A DNA stretch of 64,000 nucleotides from Streptomyces nodosus. GTDB taxonomy: Bacteria; Actinomycetota; Actinomycetes; Streptomycetales; Streptomycetaceae. The translations under genes were made by a program, and so were the position numbers. Below, in pieces: positions 34,772 through 44,067 of the stretch. Under the pieces are notes generated by a model that was not told the DNA's origin, made no database searches, and was given only the letters and a program-made list of their open reading frames with translations. The stretch lies in NCBI RefSeq assembly GCF_008704995.1, contig NZ_CP023747.1:6234001-6298000 (forward strand). The letters run 5' to 3'. Numbering within the stretch: the stretch's first letter is position 1; the number at the start of each line of letters is the position of its first letter.

Positions 34772-36378
34772 TCCTGCTCCTCGTCTGTGTGCGGCGCCTC
34801 GGCGGCGGGCTCCGGGGTGTGCGCGGCCAGCACGTCCAGCAGTTCGCCCTCGCTGACCATCTCGCCGGTCAGCTCACCGGCCACCGCGCCGCCGCGCAGC
34901 ACCACCAGCCGGTCCGCGCCCTCCACCAGCTCCTCGACGTCGGAGGAGATGAGCAGCACCGCCAGCCCCTCCTGCGCCAGTTCGTCGATGAGCGTCTGCA
35001 CCTCGGCCTTGGCGCCGACGTCGATCCCGCGGGTGGGCTCGTCCAGCAGCAGCACCCTGGGCTCCAGACAGAGCCAGCGCGCCAGCAGCACCTTCTGCTG
35101 GTTGCCGCCGGAGAGCTCCCCGGCCTTCTGCTCGGGGCCCGCCGCCTTGATCCGCAGCCGTTTCATGAAGATCTCGACAATGCGGTCCTGCTGCTTGCGG
35201 GAGACCACACCGGCCCGGGAGAGACGGGGCATCGCGGCCAGGACGATGTTCTCCCGCACCGACAGTCCGGGCACGATGCCTTCGGCCTTGCGGTCCTCGG
35301 AGAGCAGACTGACACCGGCCCGGATCGCCGCGGCGGGAGACAGCCGGCGCAACGGGCTGCCCGCCACCGAGACCGTGCCGGAGTCCAGCGGCAGCGCACC
35401 GACCAGGGCCTTGGCGGTCTCGGTGCGCCCGGAGCCCAGCAGGCCGCCCAGGCCCAGGACCTCGCCCGGACGCAACTCCAGTGACACCTCGTGGAGGAGA
35501 TGACGGCGGCTGAGCCGCTCGGCGCTGAGCACCGGCTCACGGCCCGCGTCATGACCGGCGCCGAAGCCGGTGACGCCGTGCCGGCGGACCTCGGAGACCT
35601 CCCGCCCGAGCATCATCGAGACCAGTTGCATCCGGTCCAGGTCCGCGAGCGGCCCGGTGTGCACCAGCCGCCCGTCACGGAGCACGGTGACCCGGTCGCA
35701 GATCCGGTACAGCTCGTCCATCCGGTGGCTGACATAGAGGATGGCGATGTCCCTGCGGTGCAGTTCCTCGATGACCCGGAAGAGCGTCTCCACCTCACGC
35801 GGTTCCAGCGCGGAGGTCGGCTCGTCCATCACCACCACCCGGGCCTGCACCGAGACCGCGCGGGCCAGCGCCACCATCTGCTGGGTTCCCACCCCCAGGG
35901 TGTTCAGGGGGCGGCGCACATCGGCCGTGACCCCGAAGCCGGCCAGCAGCTCGGCCGCCTCCCGGTGCATCCGGGGGAAGTCGATCAGACGCAGACGGTT
36001 CTTGGGCTCCCGGCCCAGGAAGATGTTCCGCGCCACGCTCATCATCGGGACGAGATTGACCTCCTGGTAGATGGTCGACACGCCGGCCTGCTGCGCCTCG
36101 TGCGGCCGGGCGAAGGAGACCGGGCTTCCGCCCAGGCGCAGCTCCCCGGTGTCGGGGCGGTGCACGCCGGTGAGCACCTTGATCAGGGTGGACTTGCCGG
36201 CGCCGTTCTCGCCGACCAGGGCGTGGATCTCACCGCGGCGCAGCGTCAGGGAGACGTCGTCCAGCGCCACCACGCCGGGGAAGCGTTTGCCGACGCCGAC
36301 GGCCTCCAGCACCGTCGGTGGTGCGGCGCCTTCCGGGGCCGGGTGCGGTGCGGCGACTGCCGCTTCGGGGGGTGCCAT
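34768..36378 (-). CDS. sugar ABC transporter double ATPase (YtfR/RbsA-like)
   Basis: 536 aa, two ABC domains. The first (about 25-260) has Walker A GENGAGKST, STIYQEVNLVPMMSVARNIFLGREP, signature-like LGVGTQQMVALA and VVMDEPTSALE. The second (about 275-515) has a degenerate P-loop LGGLLGSGRTE, LSGGNQQKVLLARWL and VLLLDEPTRGID. The wording around the Q-loop is YtfR-like. The acidic tail (EAPHTDEEQE) ends in the 4-base overlap with the permease start. GGAAGG lies 10 bases before the ATG. Confidence 0.92.
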   Translation of the reverse strand: MAPPEAAVAAPHPAPEGAAPPTVLEAVGVGKRFPGVVALDDVSLTLRRGEIHALVGENGAGKSTLIKVLTGVHRPDTGELRLGGSPVSFARPHEAQQAGVSTIYQEVNLVPMMSVARNIFLGREPKNRLRLIDFPRMHREAAELLAGFGVTADVRRPLNTLGVGTQQMVALARAVSVQARVVVMDEPTSALEPREVETLFRVIEELHRRDIAILYVSHRMDELYRICDRVTVLRDGRLVHTGPLADLDRMQLVSMMLGREVSEVRRHGVTGFGAGHDAGREPVLSAERLSRRHLLHEVSLELRPGEVLGLGGLLGSGRTETAKALVGALPLDSGTVSVAGSPLRRLSPAAAIRAGVSLLSEDRKAEGIVPGLSVRENIVLAAMPRLSRAGVVSRKQQDRIVEIFMKRLRIKAAGPEQKAGELSGGNQQKVLLARWLCLEPRVLLLDEPTRGIDVGAKAEVQTLIDELAQEGLAVLLISSDVEELVEGADRLVVLRGGAVAGELTGEMVSEGELLDVLAAHTPEPAAEAPHTDEEQE

Positions 36379-36413
36379 GGGGTCAGGCCTTCCGTCGGTG
36401 GGTCAGCCGGGAG

Positions 36414-36448
36414 CGGGCCGCCCGGGTCCCGGGGACCCGGGCGGCCCG
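36414..36448 (-). other. mRNA hairpin between binding-protein and ATPase genes
   Basis: A 16-bp perfect stem with a 3-base loop, between the binding-protein stop (36469) and the ATPase RBS. Such hairpins often act as partial terminators or 3' stabilisers, so that the binding protein is made in excess over the membrane parts. Confidence 0.7.
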
Positions 36449-36468
36449 AAGGGTGTCCGCGCGACCTC

Positions 36469-37554
36469 TCAGTAGGCTCCGCCCAGGGAGCCCTTGGCGT
36501 TGGACGCGTCGTAGGCGCGGTCGGAGATGATCACGTTCTCCGGGATGGACTCGCCGGCGAAGAACTTCTGCGCGGTGGCGAAGGCCAGCGGACCGAACCG
36601 GGGGTTGGACTCGATCACCCCGTTGTACTCGCCGTCGGCCAGCGCCTGTACGGCGTTGCGGGTGCCGTCGACGGAGATGATCTTGACGTCCTTGCCCGGC
36701 TTCTTGCCGGCTCCCTTGAGCGCGGTGACCGCGCCCAGGCCCATCTCGTCGTTCTCCGCGTACACGGCGGTGATGTCCGGCTTGGACTGGATCAGCTGCT
36801 CCATCACCTGCTGGCCCTTGTCCCGGGCGAACTCGCCGGTCTGCTGGGCGACGATCTCCAGGCCCGGGGCCTTGGCCTTGAGCTGGTCGACGAAGCCCTT
36901 GGTGCGGTCGGTGGTGACGTTGTTCCCGGACGAGCCCAGCAGGATCGCGACCTTCCCCTTGCCCCCGGTGACCTCGATCATCGCGTCCGCCGCCCGCTTG
37001 CCCTGTTCGACGAAGTCCGAGCCCAGGAAGGCCACATAGTCCTTGCAGGCGGTGGCGTTGAGCTTGCGGTCGACGGTGATCACGGGCACATGCCTGGCCG
37101 CGGCGGCCTGCAGCGCCGGCTCCAGGCCGTCGGAGTTCAGCGGCGCCACGATGAGCAGCTGCGCGCCCTGGGCCAGCATGTCCTGGATGTCGCTGATCTG
37201 CTTGGGCAGCTGGGACTGGGCGTTGGTGGTGAGCAGCTTCTTGACGCCGAGCTTGGCGGCCTCGTCCTTGATGGACCGGGTCTCGGCGATCCGGAAGGGG
37301 TTGGCCTCCTTCTCGGACTGGGAGAAGCCGACGACCGCGTTCTTCAGATCGATCTTGGTGGCGCCGTAGGTCTCCAGGGTGCAGCCGGAACCCGAGGAGC
37401 CGGCGGACGGCGACTGCACCACCTGGGCGCCCTGGCTGCTGTCGGAGGAGGCCGAGCCGGAGCCCTCCTCCTTGGAGCAGCCGGCGGCGGCGAGGGTCGC
37501 GGCGGCAGCGAGGCAGACGGCGGCCACGAGACGGGATCTGCGAGGGGTGGTCAT
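36469..37554 (-). CDS. sugar-binding lipoprotein (YtfQ-like)
   Basis: 361 aa. Lipoprotein signal peptide with lipobox LAAAGC at about residues 22-27. A Ser/Gly linker follows, then a Peripla_BP_4 fold that resembles E. coli YtfQ (galactofuranose binding) along its length: VGFSQ, IAETRSIKDEA, DMLAQGAQLLIVAPL, VPVITVDRK, DRTKGFVDQLK, QQTGEFARDKGQQVMEQLI, YAENDEMGLGAV. ATG at 37554 with AAGGAG 10 bases upstream. First gene of the importer operon. Specificity for a furanose is inferred from similarity and neighbours. Confidence 0.9.
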   Translation of the reverse strand: MTTPRRSRLVAAVCLAAAATLAAAGCSKEEGSGSASSDSSQGAQVVQSPSAGSSGSGCTLETYGATKIDLKNAVVGFSQSEKEANPFRIAETRSIKDEAAKLGVKKLLTTNAQSQLPKQISDIQDMLAQGAQLLIVAPLNSDGLEPALQAAAARHVPVITVDRKLNATACKDYVAFLGSDFVEQGKRAADAMIEVTGGKGKVAILLGSSGNNVTTDRTKGFVDQLKAKAPGLEIVAQQTGEFARDKGQQVMEQLIQSKPDITAVYAENDEMGLGAVTALKGAGKKPGKDVKIISVDGTRNAVQALADGEYNGVIESNPRFGPLAFATAQKFFAGESIPENVIISDRAYDASNAKGSLGGAY

Positions 37555-37601
37555 GGTTGGTGCACTCCTTGCGTGGTGGGGCGACTGCTCTGGCACGGCG
37601 A

Positions 37602-37618
37602 GGTCGACGTCTTCGACC
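37602..37618. promoter_or_regulatory. possible operator upstream of binding-protein gene
   Basis: GGTCGA-N5-TCGACC, a 17-base inverted repeat about 50 bases before the lipoprotein start. It differs from the AACGTT element near the glycosidase genes. Confidence 0.3.
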
Positions 37619-37665
37619 GGCCGCCGAAGGGCCGCAGGGTGGGAATGCGGCGTGGTGCGGTGCGG

Positions 37666-37703
37666 GGCGGGAGGCTCCCGGGGCGGCCCGGGAGCCTCCC
37701 GCC
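37666..37703 (-). terminator. terminator of GH2 gene
   Basis: A 17-bp perfect stem with a 4-base loop, 4 bases past the GH2 stop codon. Confidence 0.85.
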
Positions 37704-37707
37704 GTCG

Positions 37708-40700
37708 TCACCGCCGGGTGGACGCGGTGGGTTCGTGGGCCGCCAGCGAGGCCACCTCGGCCCCGCTCAGGGCGCGGTCGTAGGCGTGTACGTCGGCGAT
37801 CGCACCGGACCAGTGGTCGACCGGGCCGCCGTTGTACTTGCCGCGGCCGATCACCAGGTTCCCGGAGGGCACCTCCGCGTTGCAGGCGCGGACGGAGCCC
37901 GCCTCGGTGCCGTCCACATAGATCCGCAGCGCCCCGTCCCGGTGGCTGTAGCTGCCGACCAGGTGGTACCACTTCCCGGTCTGCGGCTCACCGATGCCGT
38001 CCGCCAGCGCCCGGGCGCCGGAGAAGCTGAACGCGAACCGCTTGTCGGCCTGGGAGTACTGGAGGTAGAAGGCGCTGCTGGAGTCGCCGTCGACGGACAC
38101 CGCGGTGCTGAAGTGCCCCTTGTCGTCCAGACGGACCCAGGCGGCCACCGAGTAGTCGCCCTTCTCGGTGTCCAGGACGGGCGCCCCGGCGTCCACATAA
38201 CCGGTCCTGCCGTCCAGCTGTACCGCGCCGCCGTTCGGCCCGGAGGTCCAGGAGGCGCCGCCCTTCAGGGTGCCGTCGTGTTTGCCGGCGACATCCGTGG
38301 CGGTCGTGCCGGACTGCTGGTGCAGCGGCCACCAGGACACTCCGCTCAGTCCCGGGGTGCCCGACGGGACGTTCACCCCGCCCGCGGCCGAGCCCGCCGC
38401 GATGACCTGCCGGTTGATGTCCCGCACCGGGCCGGGGAGCACCTTGACCACCTTGCGGTCGTAGGTGAGCAGGCCGTTGAGCTCGCCCTCCACGTCCGTC
38501 ACCTGGGTGTAGACCGAGCCGGAGAGCCCGCAGGAGGCGCGCTGGATCAGCTTCCTGGTGTTCTCCACATACGCCTTGGTCAGCTCCTCGGTGCTGGTGG
38601 CGGCGTCACCGTAGTCCTGACCGCCGGCGGTCCCCAGGATGTGACCGGGAACGACATACGAGTAGCCGCCGTGCTCCCCGTCGACGGACGCCCGGGTCGC
38701 GTCCGGGGCCGGGTTGGCCGGGCCGTGGTAGTCGTGGAAGTCGATGATGTCACCGCGGCCCGAATCGCCCTTGGACGCACAGCAGTTGACTCCGGAGTGG
38801 GCATCCACCAGGCGGGACGGGTCCTGCTTCTTGACCGCGTCCGCGAGCTCACCGGTGGCGGCCTTGCTCCATTCGCCCCAGCCCTCGTTCATCATCGTCC
38901 ACATGACGATCGACGGGCTGCTGATGTGCTGGTCGACGATGGTGTGCACCTGGTCGACGAAGGTCTTGGTCTCCGGTGTGTCCGCCGCCGCCGTCATACG
39001 GCTCGGCATGTCCTGCCACACCATCAGACCGAGCCGGTCGGCCCAGTAGTACCAGCGGGCGGGCTCCACCTTGATGTGCTTGCGCACCGCGTTGAACCCG
39101 AGATTCTTGTGCTCCACCAGGTCGTACTTCAGGGCCTCGTCGGTCGGCGCGGTGTACAGGCCGTCCGGCCAGAAGCCCTGGTCCAGGGTGGCCATCACAA
39201 AGGTGGGCTTCCCGTTGAGCAGGATCTTGTTGACGCCGCCGACCTGGTCGACCTTGATCGACCGCATGCCGAAGTAGGAGCCGACCTGGTCCTTTCCGGC
39301 ACGCCCGCCGTCCAGGGTCACCTTGAGGTCGTACAGGTACGGGTCGTCCGGGCTCCACAGATGCGGCTTGTTGATCGGGATGCGCAGCGCGGTACCGGCC
39401 CGGCCGGTGACCGATCCCACGGCCTTGTTGCCGGCGTAGGCGGTGGCGGTGACCTTCGCCGTCGAGGCGGTCCCGGCGGTGGGACGCACCGTGACGGAGA
39501 GCGAGTTGTCCGTCAGGTCCGGGGTGAGCACCAGGGAGTCGACGCCCGCCTCGGGGACCGGCTCCATCCAGACGGTCTGCCAGATGCCGGAGGTCGGGGT
39601 GTACCAGATGCCGCTCGGGTCGGTGGACTGCTTGCCGAGCGCGTACCGGTCGTCCGTGGTGTCCTTGACCTTCACCAGCAGGGTCTGGGCACCGCGAGGG
39701 GTGAGCGCACCGGTGATGTCGGCGCTGAACTCCTCGTAGCCGCCGGTGTGATGGGCGACCTGCCTGCCGTTGACATAGACCCAGGCCTCGTAGTCCACCG
39801 CGCCGAAGTTCAGCCGCAGCCGGTTGCCCGAACCCACCTTCCAGCCGTTCGGCACGGTGAAGGTGCGCTGGTACAGCGACCAGTCGTGGTGCCGGGCGAC
39901 ACCGGACAGGGCCGACTCCATCGGATACGGCACCAGGATCTGCCCGGAGAGCTTCTTGGTGGGCAGCGCGGCGTTCTGCTGGGTGGGCTGGAACTGCCAG
40001 GTGCCGTTGAGGTTCTGCCAGTTCTTGCGGGTCAGCTGCGGCCGCGGGTACTCGGGCAGGGCGTTCTTGGCGGAGACGTCCTTGGCCCACTTGGTGGCGA
40101 AGTACCAGGTGGAGTTGTTCTGCGCCACCACGGAGAAGGGACCGAGCGCCCGGCCGCCCGTGGTGGTGATGCCGCCCTTTCCGTCGTAGCTGATCCGCAC
40201 ATCGGCGTTGAGCGAGACGGGGGTGTCGTCCTTGCCGGGGGTGATCTGGAGCCGGGAGGCGTTCCCCGGATCCTTGGCCACCGTGGGGTTCCAGAGGGTG
40301 CCTCCGGAGATCACCGCGAGGTGCTTGGCGGCCCCCGCGGGAACGGCGGTCACGGCGGAGGGCAGCGTGAGCGTGGCGGTCCGGCCGGTGGTACCGACGG
40401 TGCCCTTGGCGTCGGCGGGGGCGAAGCCGTCCGGCAGATGCAGCGCCGAGTCGGGGACCGGCTGGCGGGAGAAGCCCGGACCCGACCACTCGGTGTGCAG
40501 ATAGGCACCGCCGTTGCCCTGGTTGTAGTCGACCGCCAGATCGTGCAGGCCGGCCGTCAGGGTGATCGGCTGGGAGGTGGTCTGGACGTCCCAGTCGGTG
40601 GTCCAGTGGTCGATCACACTGGCCCCGTCGAGGGACATCCGGAAACCGTTGTCGCCCTTGATGTAGAAGGTGTAGACGCCGTCGGCGGGCACCTGGAGCC

Positions 40701-41007
40701 GGCCCGTCCAGCGCACGGCGACATTGTCCGTGGTGCCGGTGTAGGTGCGCAGCGTGGGCAGCAGATCGTCGACGTAGAGGGAGTCGTCGATGCGGGTGCC
40801 GGTGTACGAGGCGAAGTCCAGCGCCGTGGTGCTGGACATGCGGTAGTAGTCACCCCGCAGGCCGAGATCGGCGGCCTCGGCGGAGGGACGGGACGCCGCC
40901 GGTGCGGCGCTGACCGGAGTCGGCACCAGCAACGCGGCCCCCAGCAGCAGCGGCAGCAGCGCGGCGAGTCGGCGGAGGAGCGGTGTTCGGAGTCTGCCTG
41001 GGCTCAT
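37708..41007 (-). CDS. secreted GH2 glycosidase with PA14 and LamG domains
   Basis: 1099 aa. A Sec signal covers residues 1-35 (cleavage near SAAPA). PA14 spans about 45-190 (LRGDYYRM, GVYTFYIKGDNGFRMSLDG). The GH2 sugar-binding, Ig-like and TIM-barrel parts span about 330-870: WQFQPT, ILVPYPMESALSG, YQRTFTVP, SGIWQTVWMEPV, and the acid/base motif MMNEGWGEW near residue 706. The candidate nucleophile lies in the QVTDVEGELNGLLTYDR segment near 837. A LamG/concanavalin-like domain closes at about 915-1085. As I recall, Streptomyces GH2 enzymes of this kind include a galactofuranose-specific beta-galactosidase, which would fit the YtfQ-like importer; beta-galactosidase or arabinosidase are alternatives. 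AAAGGG precedes the ATG at 41007. Confidence 0.85.
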   Translation of the reverse strand: MSPGRLRTPLLRRLAALLPLLLGAALLVPTPVSAAPAASRPSAEAADLGLRGDYYRMSSTTALDFASYTGTRIDDSLYVDDLLPTLRTYTGTTDNVAVRWTGRLQVPADGVYTFYIKGDNGFRMSLDGASVIDHWTTDWDVQTTSQPITLTAGLHDLAVDYNQGNGGAYLHTEWSGPGFSRQPVPDSALHLPDGFAPADAKGTVGTTGRTATLTLPSAVTAVPAGAAKHLAVISGGTLWNPTVAKDPGNASRLQITPGKDDTPVSLNADVRISYDGKGGITTTGGRALGPFSVVAQNNSTWYFATKWAKDVSAKNALPEYPRPQLTRKNWQNLNGTWQFQPTQQNAALPTKKLSGQILVPYPMESALSGVARHHDWSLYQRTFTVPNGWKVGSGNRLRLNFGAVDYEAWVYVNGRQVAHHTGGYEEFSADITGALTPRGAQTLLVKVKDTTDDRYALGKQSTDPSGIWYTPTSGIWQTVWMEPVPEAGVDSLVLTPDLTDNSLSVTVRPTAGTASTAKVTATAYAGNKAVGSVTGRAGTALRIPINKPHLWSPDDPYLYDLKVTLDGGRAGKDQVGSYFGMRSIKVDQVGGVNKILLNGKPTFVMATLDQGFWPDGLYTAPTDEALKYDLVEHKNLGFNAVRKHIKVEPARWYYWADRLGLMVWQDMPSRMTAAADTPETKTFVDQVHTIVDQHISSPSIVMWTMMNEGWGEWSKAATGELADAVKKQDPSRLVDAHSGVNCCASKGDSGRGDIIDFHDYHGPANPAPDATRASVDGEHGGYSYVVPGHILGTAGGQDYGDAATSTEELTKAYVENTRKLIQRASCGLSGSVYTQVTDVEGELNGLLTYDRKVVKVLPGPVRDINRQVIAAGSAAGGVNVPSGTPGLSGVSWWPLHQQSGTTATDVAGKHDGTLKGGASWTSGPNGGAVQLDGRTGYVDAGAPVLDTEKGDYSVAAWVRLDDKGHFSTAVSVDGDSSSAFYLQYSQADKRFAFSFSGARALADGIGEPQTGKWYHLVGSYSHRDGALRIYVDGTEAGSVRACNAEVPSGNLVIGRGKYNGGPVDHWSGAIADVHAYDRALSGAEVASLAAHEPTASTRR

Positions 41008-41015
41008 GCTCACCC

Positions 41016-41030
41016 TTTCCGTAACGGAAA
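41016..41030. promoter_or_regulatory. 15-base palindrome in GH2 leader
   Basis: TTTCCGTAACGGAAA, perfect 7-base arms around one central base, 9 bases before the GH2 ATG and overlapping the RBS zone. A repressor here would block translation or transcription of the GH2 gene. Confidence 0.45.
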
Positions 41031-41109
41031 ATGTCACGCCCGAACCTGGGGCACCGGAGCTGGCGTTCGCGCCCCGTGGAACAGCGGGAAGCGCCTCGAA
41101 GGGCTCTTG

Positions 41110-41119
41110 TATAACGTTG
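41110..41119 (-). promoter_or_regulatory. LacI-operator-like element, GH2 side
   Basis: CAACGTTATA on the minus strand, with the AACGTT core typical of LacI-family sites, about 100 bases before the GH2 start. It is identical over 10 bases to the element at 41442. Confidence 0.5.
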
Positions 41120-41441
41120 GAAATTCCGGCGCTGGAGCATGAAAGCAGCCCCTCATCACCGTGTCCAGCCCCCGTGCAGCAACGACTTCCTGCCCGGGCG
41201 CGCGACCCGCCCGAGGCTCCGGACGCCTCCGCCCGAGACCTCAAGTCCCTTTCGCTGCCGTTGACATGACGCCTGACCAGCGGATTCCTCAGTCTTCACA
41301 CCGGGGCGGCGCGAACCCTCGACCGAGGTGAATCGGAGCGGTCCAGTCCGCAGTCCGCCAAGTCGACGCCGTCCACCGGGCGTTCAAGGTCTGGACAGCA
41401 GTGTCCGCCCGTGCTGTCATTCCTGTCGGCGGCCGTCTCTG

Positions 41442-41451
41442 CAACGTTATA
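41442..41451 (+). promoter_or_regulatory. LacI-operator-like element, GH127 side
   Basis: CAACGTTATA on the plus strand about 140 bases before the GH127 start, a mirrored copy of the GH2-side site. Confidence 0.5.
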
Positions 41452-41588
41452 AGCCGCGTTCCGCCCCGCGTTTCCCGTCGTGTCCGCACGGCGCCGTCGG
41501 CCGGTGCGCCCGCCTCGGCGGTCCCCGCCGAGCACCGCCACCTGTCCTCCCATCGCCCTGGCCCTGACAGCCCAGGAAGGACGTCCGC

Positions 41589-44051
41589 ATGGAACGTCGC
41601 ACGTTCCTCAACAGCTCACTGGCCGTCGTCGGCGGCGCCGCACTGACGGGAACGGCCGGACTCCCCGCCCGGGCCGCCGCGCCCCGGCCCCCGGTACACC
41701 TGGCCGGCCCCGCACACGGCGTCAGCCGGTACACGGCCAACCGGGCGCCGTTGCAGCAGGAGCCCTTTCTGCGGCTTCCCCCGGGCAGCATCACCCCCAA
41801 GGGCTGGCTGCGCGCACAACTCGACCTCCAGCTCGACGGACTCAACGGGCGCCTCCCGGAGATCTCCGACTACCTCGATCCGGCCACCAGCGGCTGGGCG
41901 GTGCCGGAACGGGACGGCTGGGAGGAACTGCCGTACTGGCTGCGCGGCTTCGGCGACCTCGGCTATGTCACCGGCGACGCCAGGGTGCTGGAGACGACCG
42001 GCGCCTGGATCGACCGCATCCTGGCCACCCGGCAGCCGGACGGCTTCTTCGGCCCGGCCGCCCTGCGCACCGCGCTGAACGGGGGCCCGGACTTCTGGCC
42101 GTACATGCCGGTCCTTGACGCCCTGCGCACCTGGCAGGAGTACAGCGGCGACGACCGGGTGGTCCCGGCCCTGCAAGGGTGGCTGAAGTACCTCCACACC
42201 CAGCCCGGCACCCTGTTCGGACAGGGCTGGGGCTCCGCCCGCTGCGGCGACACCATCGACACGGCCTACTGGCTCTACAACCGCACCGGCGACTCCTGGC
42301 TGCTCGACCTGGTGCACACCCTGCACGCCCACAGCGCCGACTACACCACCACGATCCCCACCTGGCACAACGTCAACCTGGCCCAGGGGTTCCGCGAACC
42401 CGCCCAGTACGGTGTGCTGGCCGGCGACCCGTCCTTCCGTGACGCCACCTACCGCGTCTACGACACCGTGATGCGCCGCTACGGGCAGTTCCCCGGCGGC
42501 GGCTTCGCCGGGGACGAGAACGCCCGCAGCGGCTTCCACGACCCCCGCCAGGGCTTCGAGACCTGCGGCATCGTCGAGTTCATGCACAGCCATCAGCTGC
42601 TCACCCGCATCACCGGCGACCCGGTGTGGGCCGACCGCTGCGAGGAACTGGCGCTGAACATGCTGCCGGCCGCCTTCGACCCGCGGCAGAGGAGCACCCA
42701 CTACATCACCTCCGCCAACAGCGTCGAGCTCGACAACCTCCCCAAGTCCCACGGCCAGTTCGACAACGGCTTCGCCATGCAGGCGTACATGCCCGGCATC
42801 CACCAGTACCGCTGCTGCCCGCACAACTACGGCATGGGCTGGCCCTACTACGCCGAGGAACTCTGGCTGGCCGGCGCCGACGGCGGGCTGTGCGCCTCGC
42901 TGTACGCGGAGTCCTCGGTGCGCGCCGAGGTCGCCGGCGGCACCACGGTCACCATCGACGAGCACACCGACTACCCGTTCGACGAGACCGTCACCTTCAC
43001 CCTGTCCACCCCCCGGACGGTGCGCTTCCCGCTGTATCTGCGGGTACCGGGCTGGTGCAAGGCGCCCTCGGTACGCGTGAACGGTCGTCCCGCGCAGGCC
43101 CGCAGCAGCGGCGGCCATCTCGTCCTCGACCGCTCCTGGCAGCACCGGGACACCGTGGAGCTGCGCCTGCCGATGCACACCGCCGTGCGCACCTGGGGCG
43201 CCAACCGCGACTCGGTCTCCGTCGACCGCGGTCCGCTGACCTACTCCCTTCAGATCGAGGAGGAGTGGACGCGGTTCGCCGGCACCGAGGACTGGCCCGA
43301 GTACGAGGTGCGCCCGGCCTCGCCGTGGAACTACGCCCTGGTACTGGACGAGAAGGACCCCGCCCGCTCCTTCACCCCGGAACACACCCGCGCCCGCGCC
43401 GCCGACCCGTTCACCCACACCGGCACCCCCGTCCGTCTGAAGGCCAGGGCGCGCCGCGTCCCCACCTGGCAGCCCGACGACCAGAAGGTGGCGGCGCCGC
43501 TCCAGCAGAGCCCGGTGCGCACCACCGAACCGGTCGAGCAGATCACCCTGATCCCGTCCGCCGCCGCACGGCTGCGTATCACCGCCTTCCCCACCGCGGG
43601 ATCGGGCCGGCGGGCGAACGAATGGGTCGACTGCACCGCCTCCTTCAGCGGGGTGGACAGCCCCCAGGCCCTCCTCATCAACGCCACGGCCGAGCCGGAG
43701 GACTCCTACGACCAGTCCATCCCCCGCTTCACCTGGTGGGACCGGACCGGCACGGAGGAATGGGTGCGGTACGAGTACGCCGAGCCGGTCCGCGCCGGCG
43801 GGGTGTCGGTGTACTGGTACGACGACACCGGCCACGGCGCCTGCCGGGTACCCCGGTCCTGGCAGCTCGAGCACCGGACATCCACGGGCGCCTGGCAGCC
43901 GGTGACCGGCGCCCCGGCGTACGGGACGGCCACCGACACCTTCAACCAGATCTCCTTCGACCCGGTGACCACCACCGCCCTACGCCTGCGCGTGCGACTG
44001 CAGCCCGCCGTCTCCGGCGGCATACTGTCCTGGCGCGTCCGCCTCCTGTGA
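41589..44051 (+). CDS. Tat-exported GH127 (DUF1680) beta-L-arabinofuranosidase-like enzyme
   Basis: 820 aa. The N-terminus ERRTFLNSS is a twin-arginine motif, with signal cleavage near residue 31. Next comes the (alpha/alpha)6 barrel of GH127, with the metal-thiolate site of the family: Glu324 and Cys326 (ETC), Glu352, and the Cys409-Cys410 pair in RCCPHNYG. These match Glu338, Cys340, Glu366, Cys417 and Cys418 of the Bifidobacterium enzyme HypBA1, where Cys417 is the nucleophile. From about residue 690 a C-terminal beta-sandwich resembles an F5/8 or carbohydrate-binding domain. It probably releases a furanose (beta-L-Araf or similar) outside the cell for the adjacent importer. It ends 16 bases from a convergent gene. 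Confidence 0.88.
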   Translation: MERRTFLNSSLAVVGGAALTGTAGLPARAAAPRPPVHLAGPAHGVSRYTANRAPLQQEPFLRLPPGSITPKGWLRAQLDLQLDGLNGRLPEISDYLDPATSGWAVPERDGWEELPYWLRGFGDLGYVTGDARVLETTGAWIDRILATRQPDGFFGPAALRTALNGGPDFWPYMPVLDALRTWQEYSGDDRVVPALQGWLKYLHTQPGTLFGQGWGSARCGDTIDTAYWLYNRTGDSWLLDLVHTLHAHSADYTTTIPTWHNVNLAQGFREPAQYGVLAGDPSFRDATYRVYDTVMRRYGQFPGGGFAGDENARSGFHDPRQGFETCGIVEFMHSHQLLTRITGDPVWADRCEELALNMLPAAFDPRQRSTHYITSANSVELDNLPKSHGQFDNGFAMQAYMPGIHQYRCCPHNYGMGWPYYAEELWLAGADGGLCASLYAESSVRAEVAGGTTVTIDEHTDYPFDETVTFTLSTPRTVRFPLYLRVPGWCKAPSVRVNGRPAQARSSGGHLVLDRSWQHRDTVELRLPMHTAVRTWGANRDSVSVDRGPLTYSLQIEEEWTRFAGTEDWPEYEVRPASPWNYALVLDEKDPARSFTPEHTRARAADPFTHTGTPVRLKARARRVPTWQPDDQKVAAPLQQSPVRTTEPVEQITLIPSAAARLRITAFPTAGSGRRANEWVDCTASFSGVDSPQALLINATAEPEDSYDQSIPRFTWWDRTGTEEWVRYEYAEPVRAGGVSVYWYDDTGHGACRVPRSWQLEHRTSTGAWQPVTGAPAYGTATDTFNQISFDPVTTTALRLRVRLQPAVSGGILSWRVRLL

Positions 44052-44067
44052 CCGAGTCCCGTCCGGC

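Larger units (their letters stand above)
41008..41588. promoter_or_regulatory. divergent control region, GH2 / GH127
   Basis: 580 bases, no gene. It contains TTTCCGT-A-ACGGAAA, a 15-base palindrome at 41016-41030 just before the GH2 start, and two copies of CAACGTTATA in opposite orientation (41110-41119 on the minus strand and 41442-41451 on the plus strand), each facing its own gene. Confidence 0.6.

Noticed and set aside
35491..41142. 5.6-kb plus-strand open frame over the ABC and GH2 genes
   Set aside because: Antisense to five well-supported genes; the translation is His/Gln/Gly/Val-rich with no domain.
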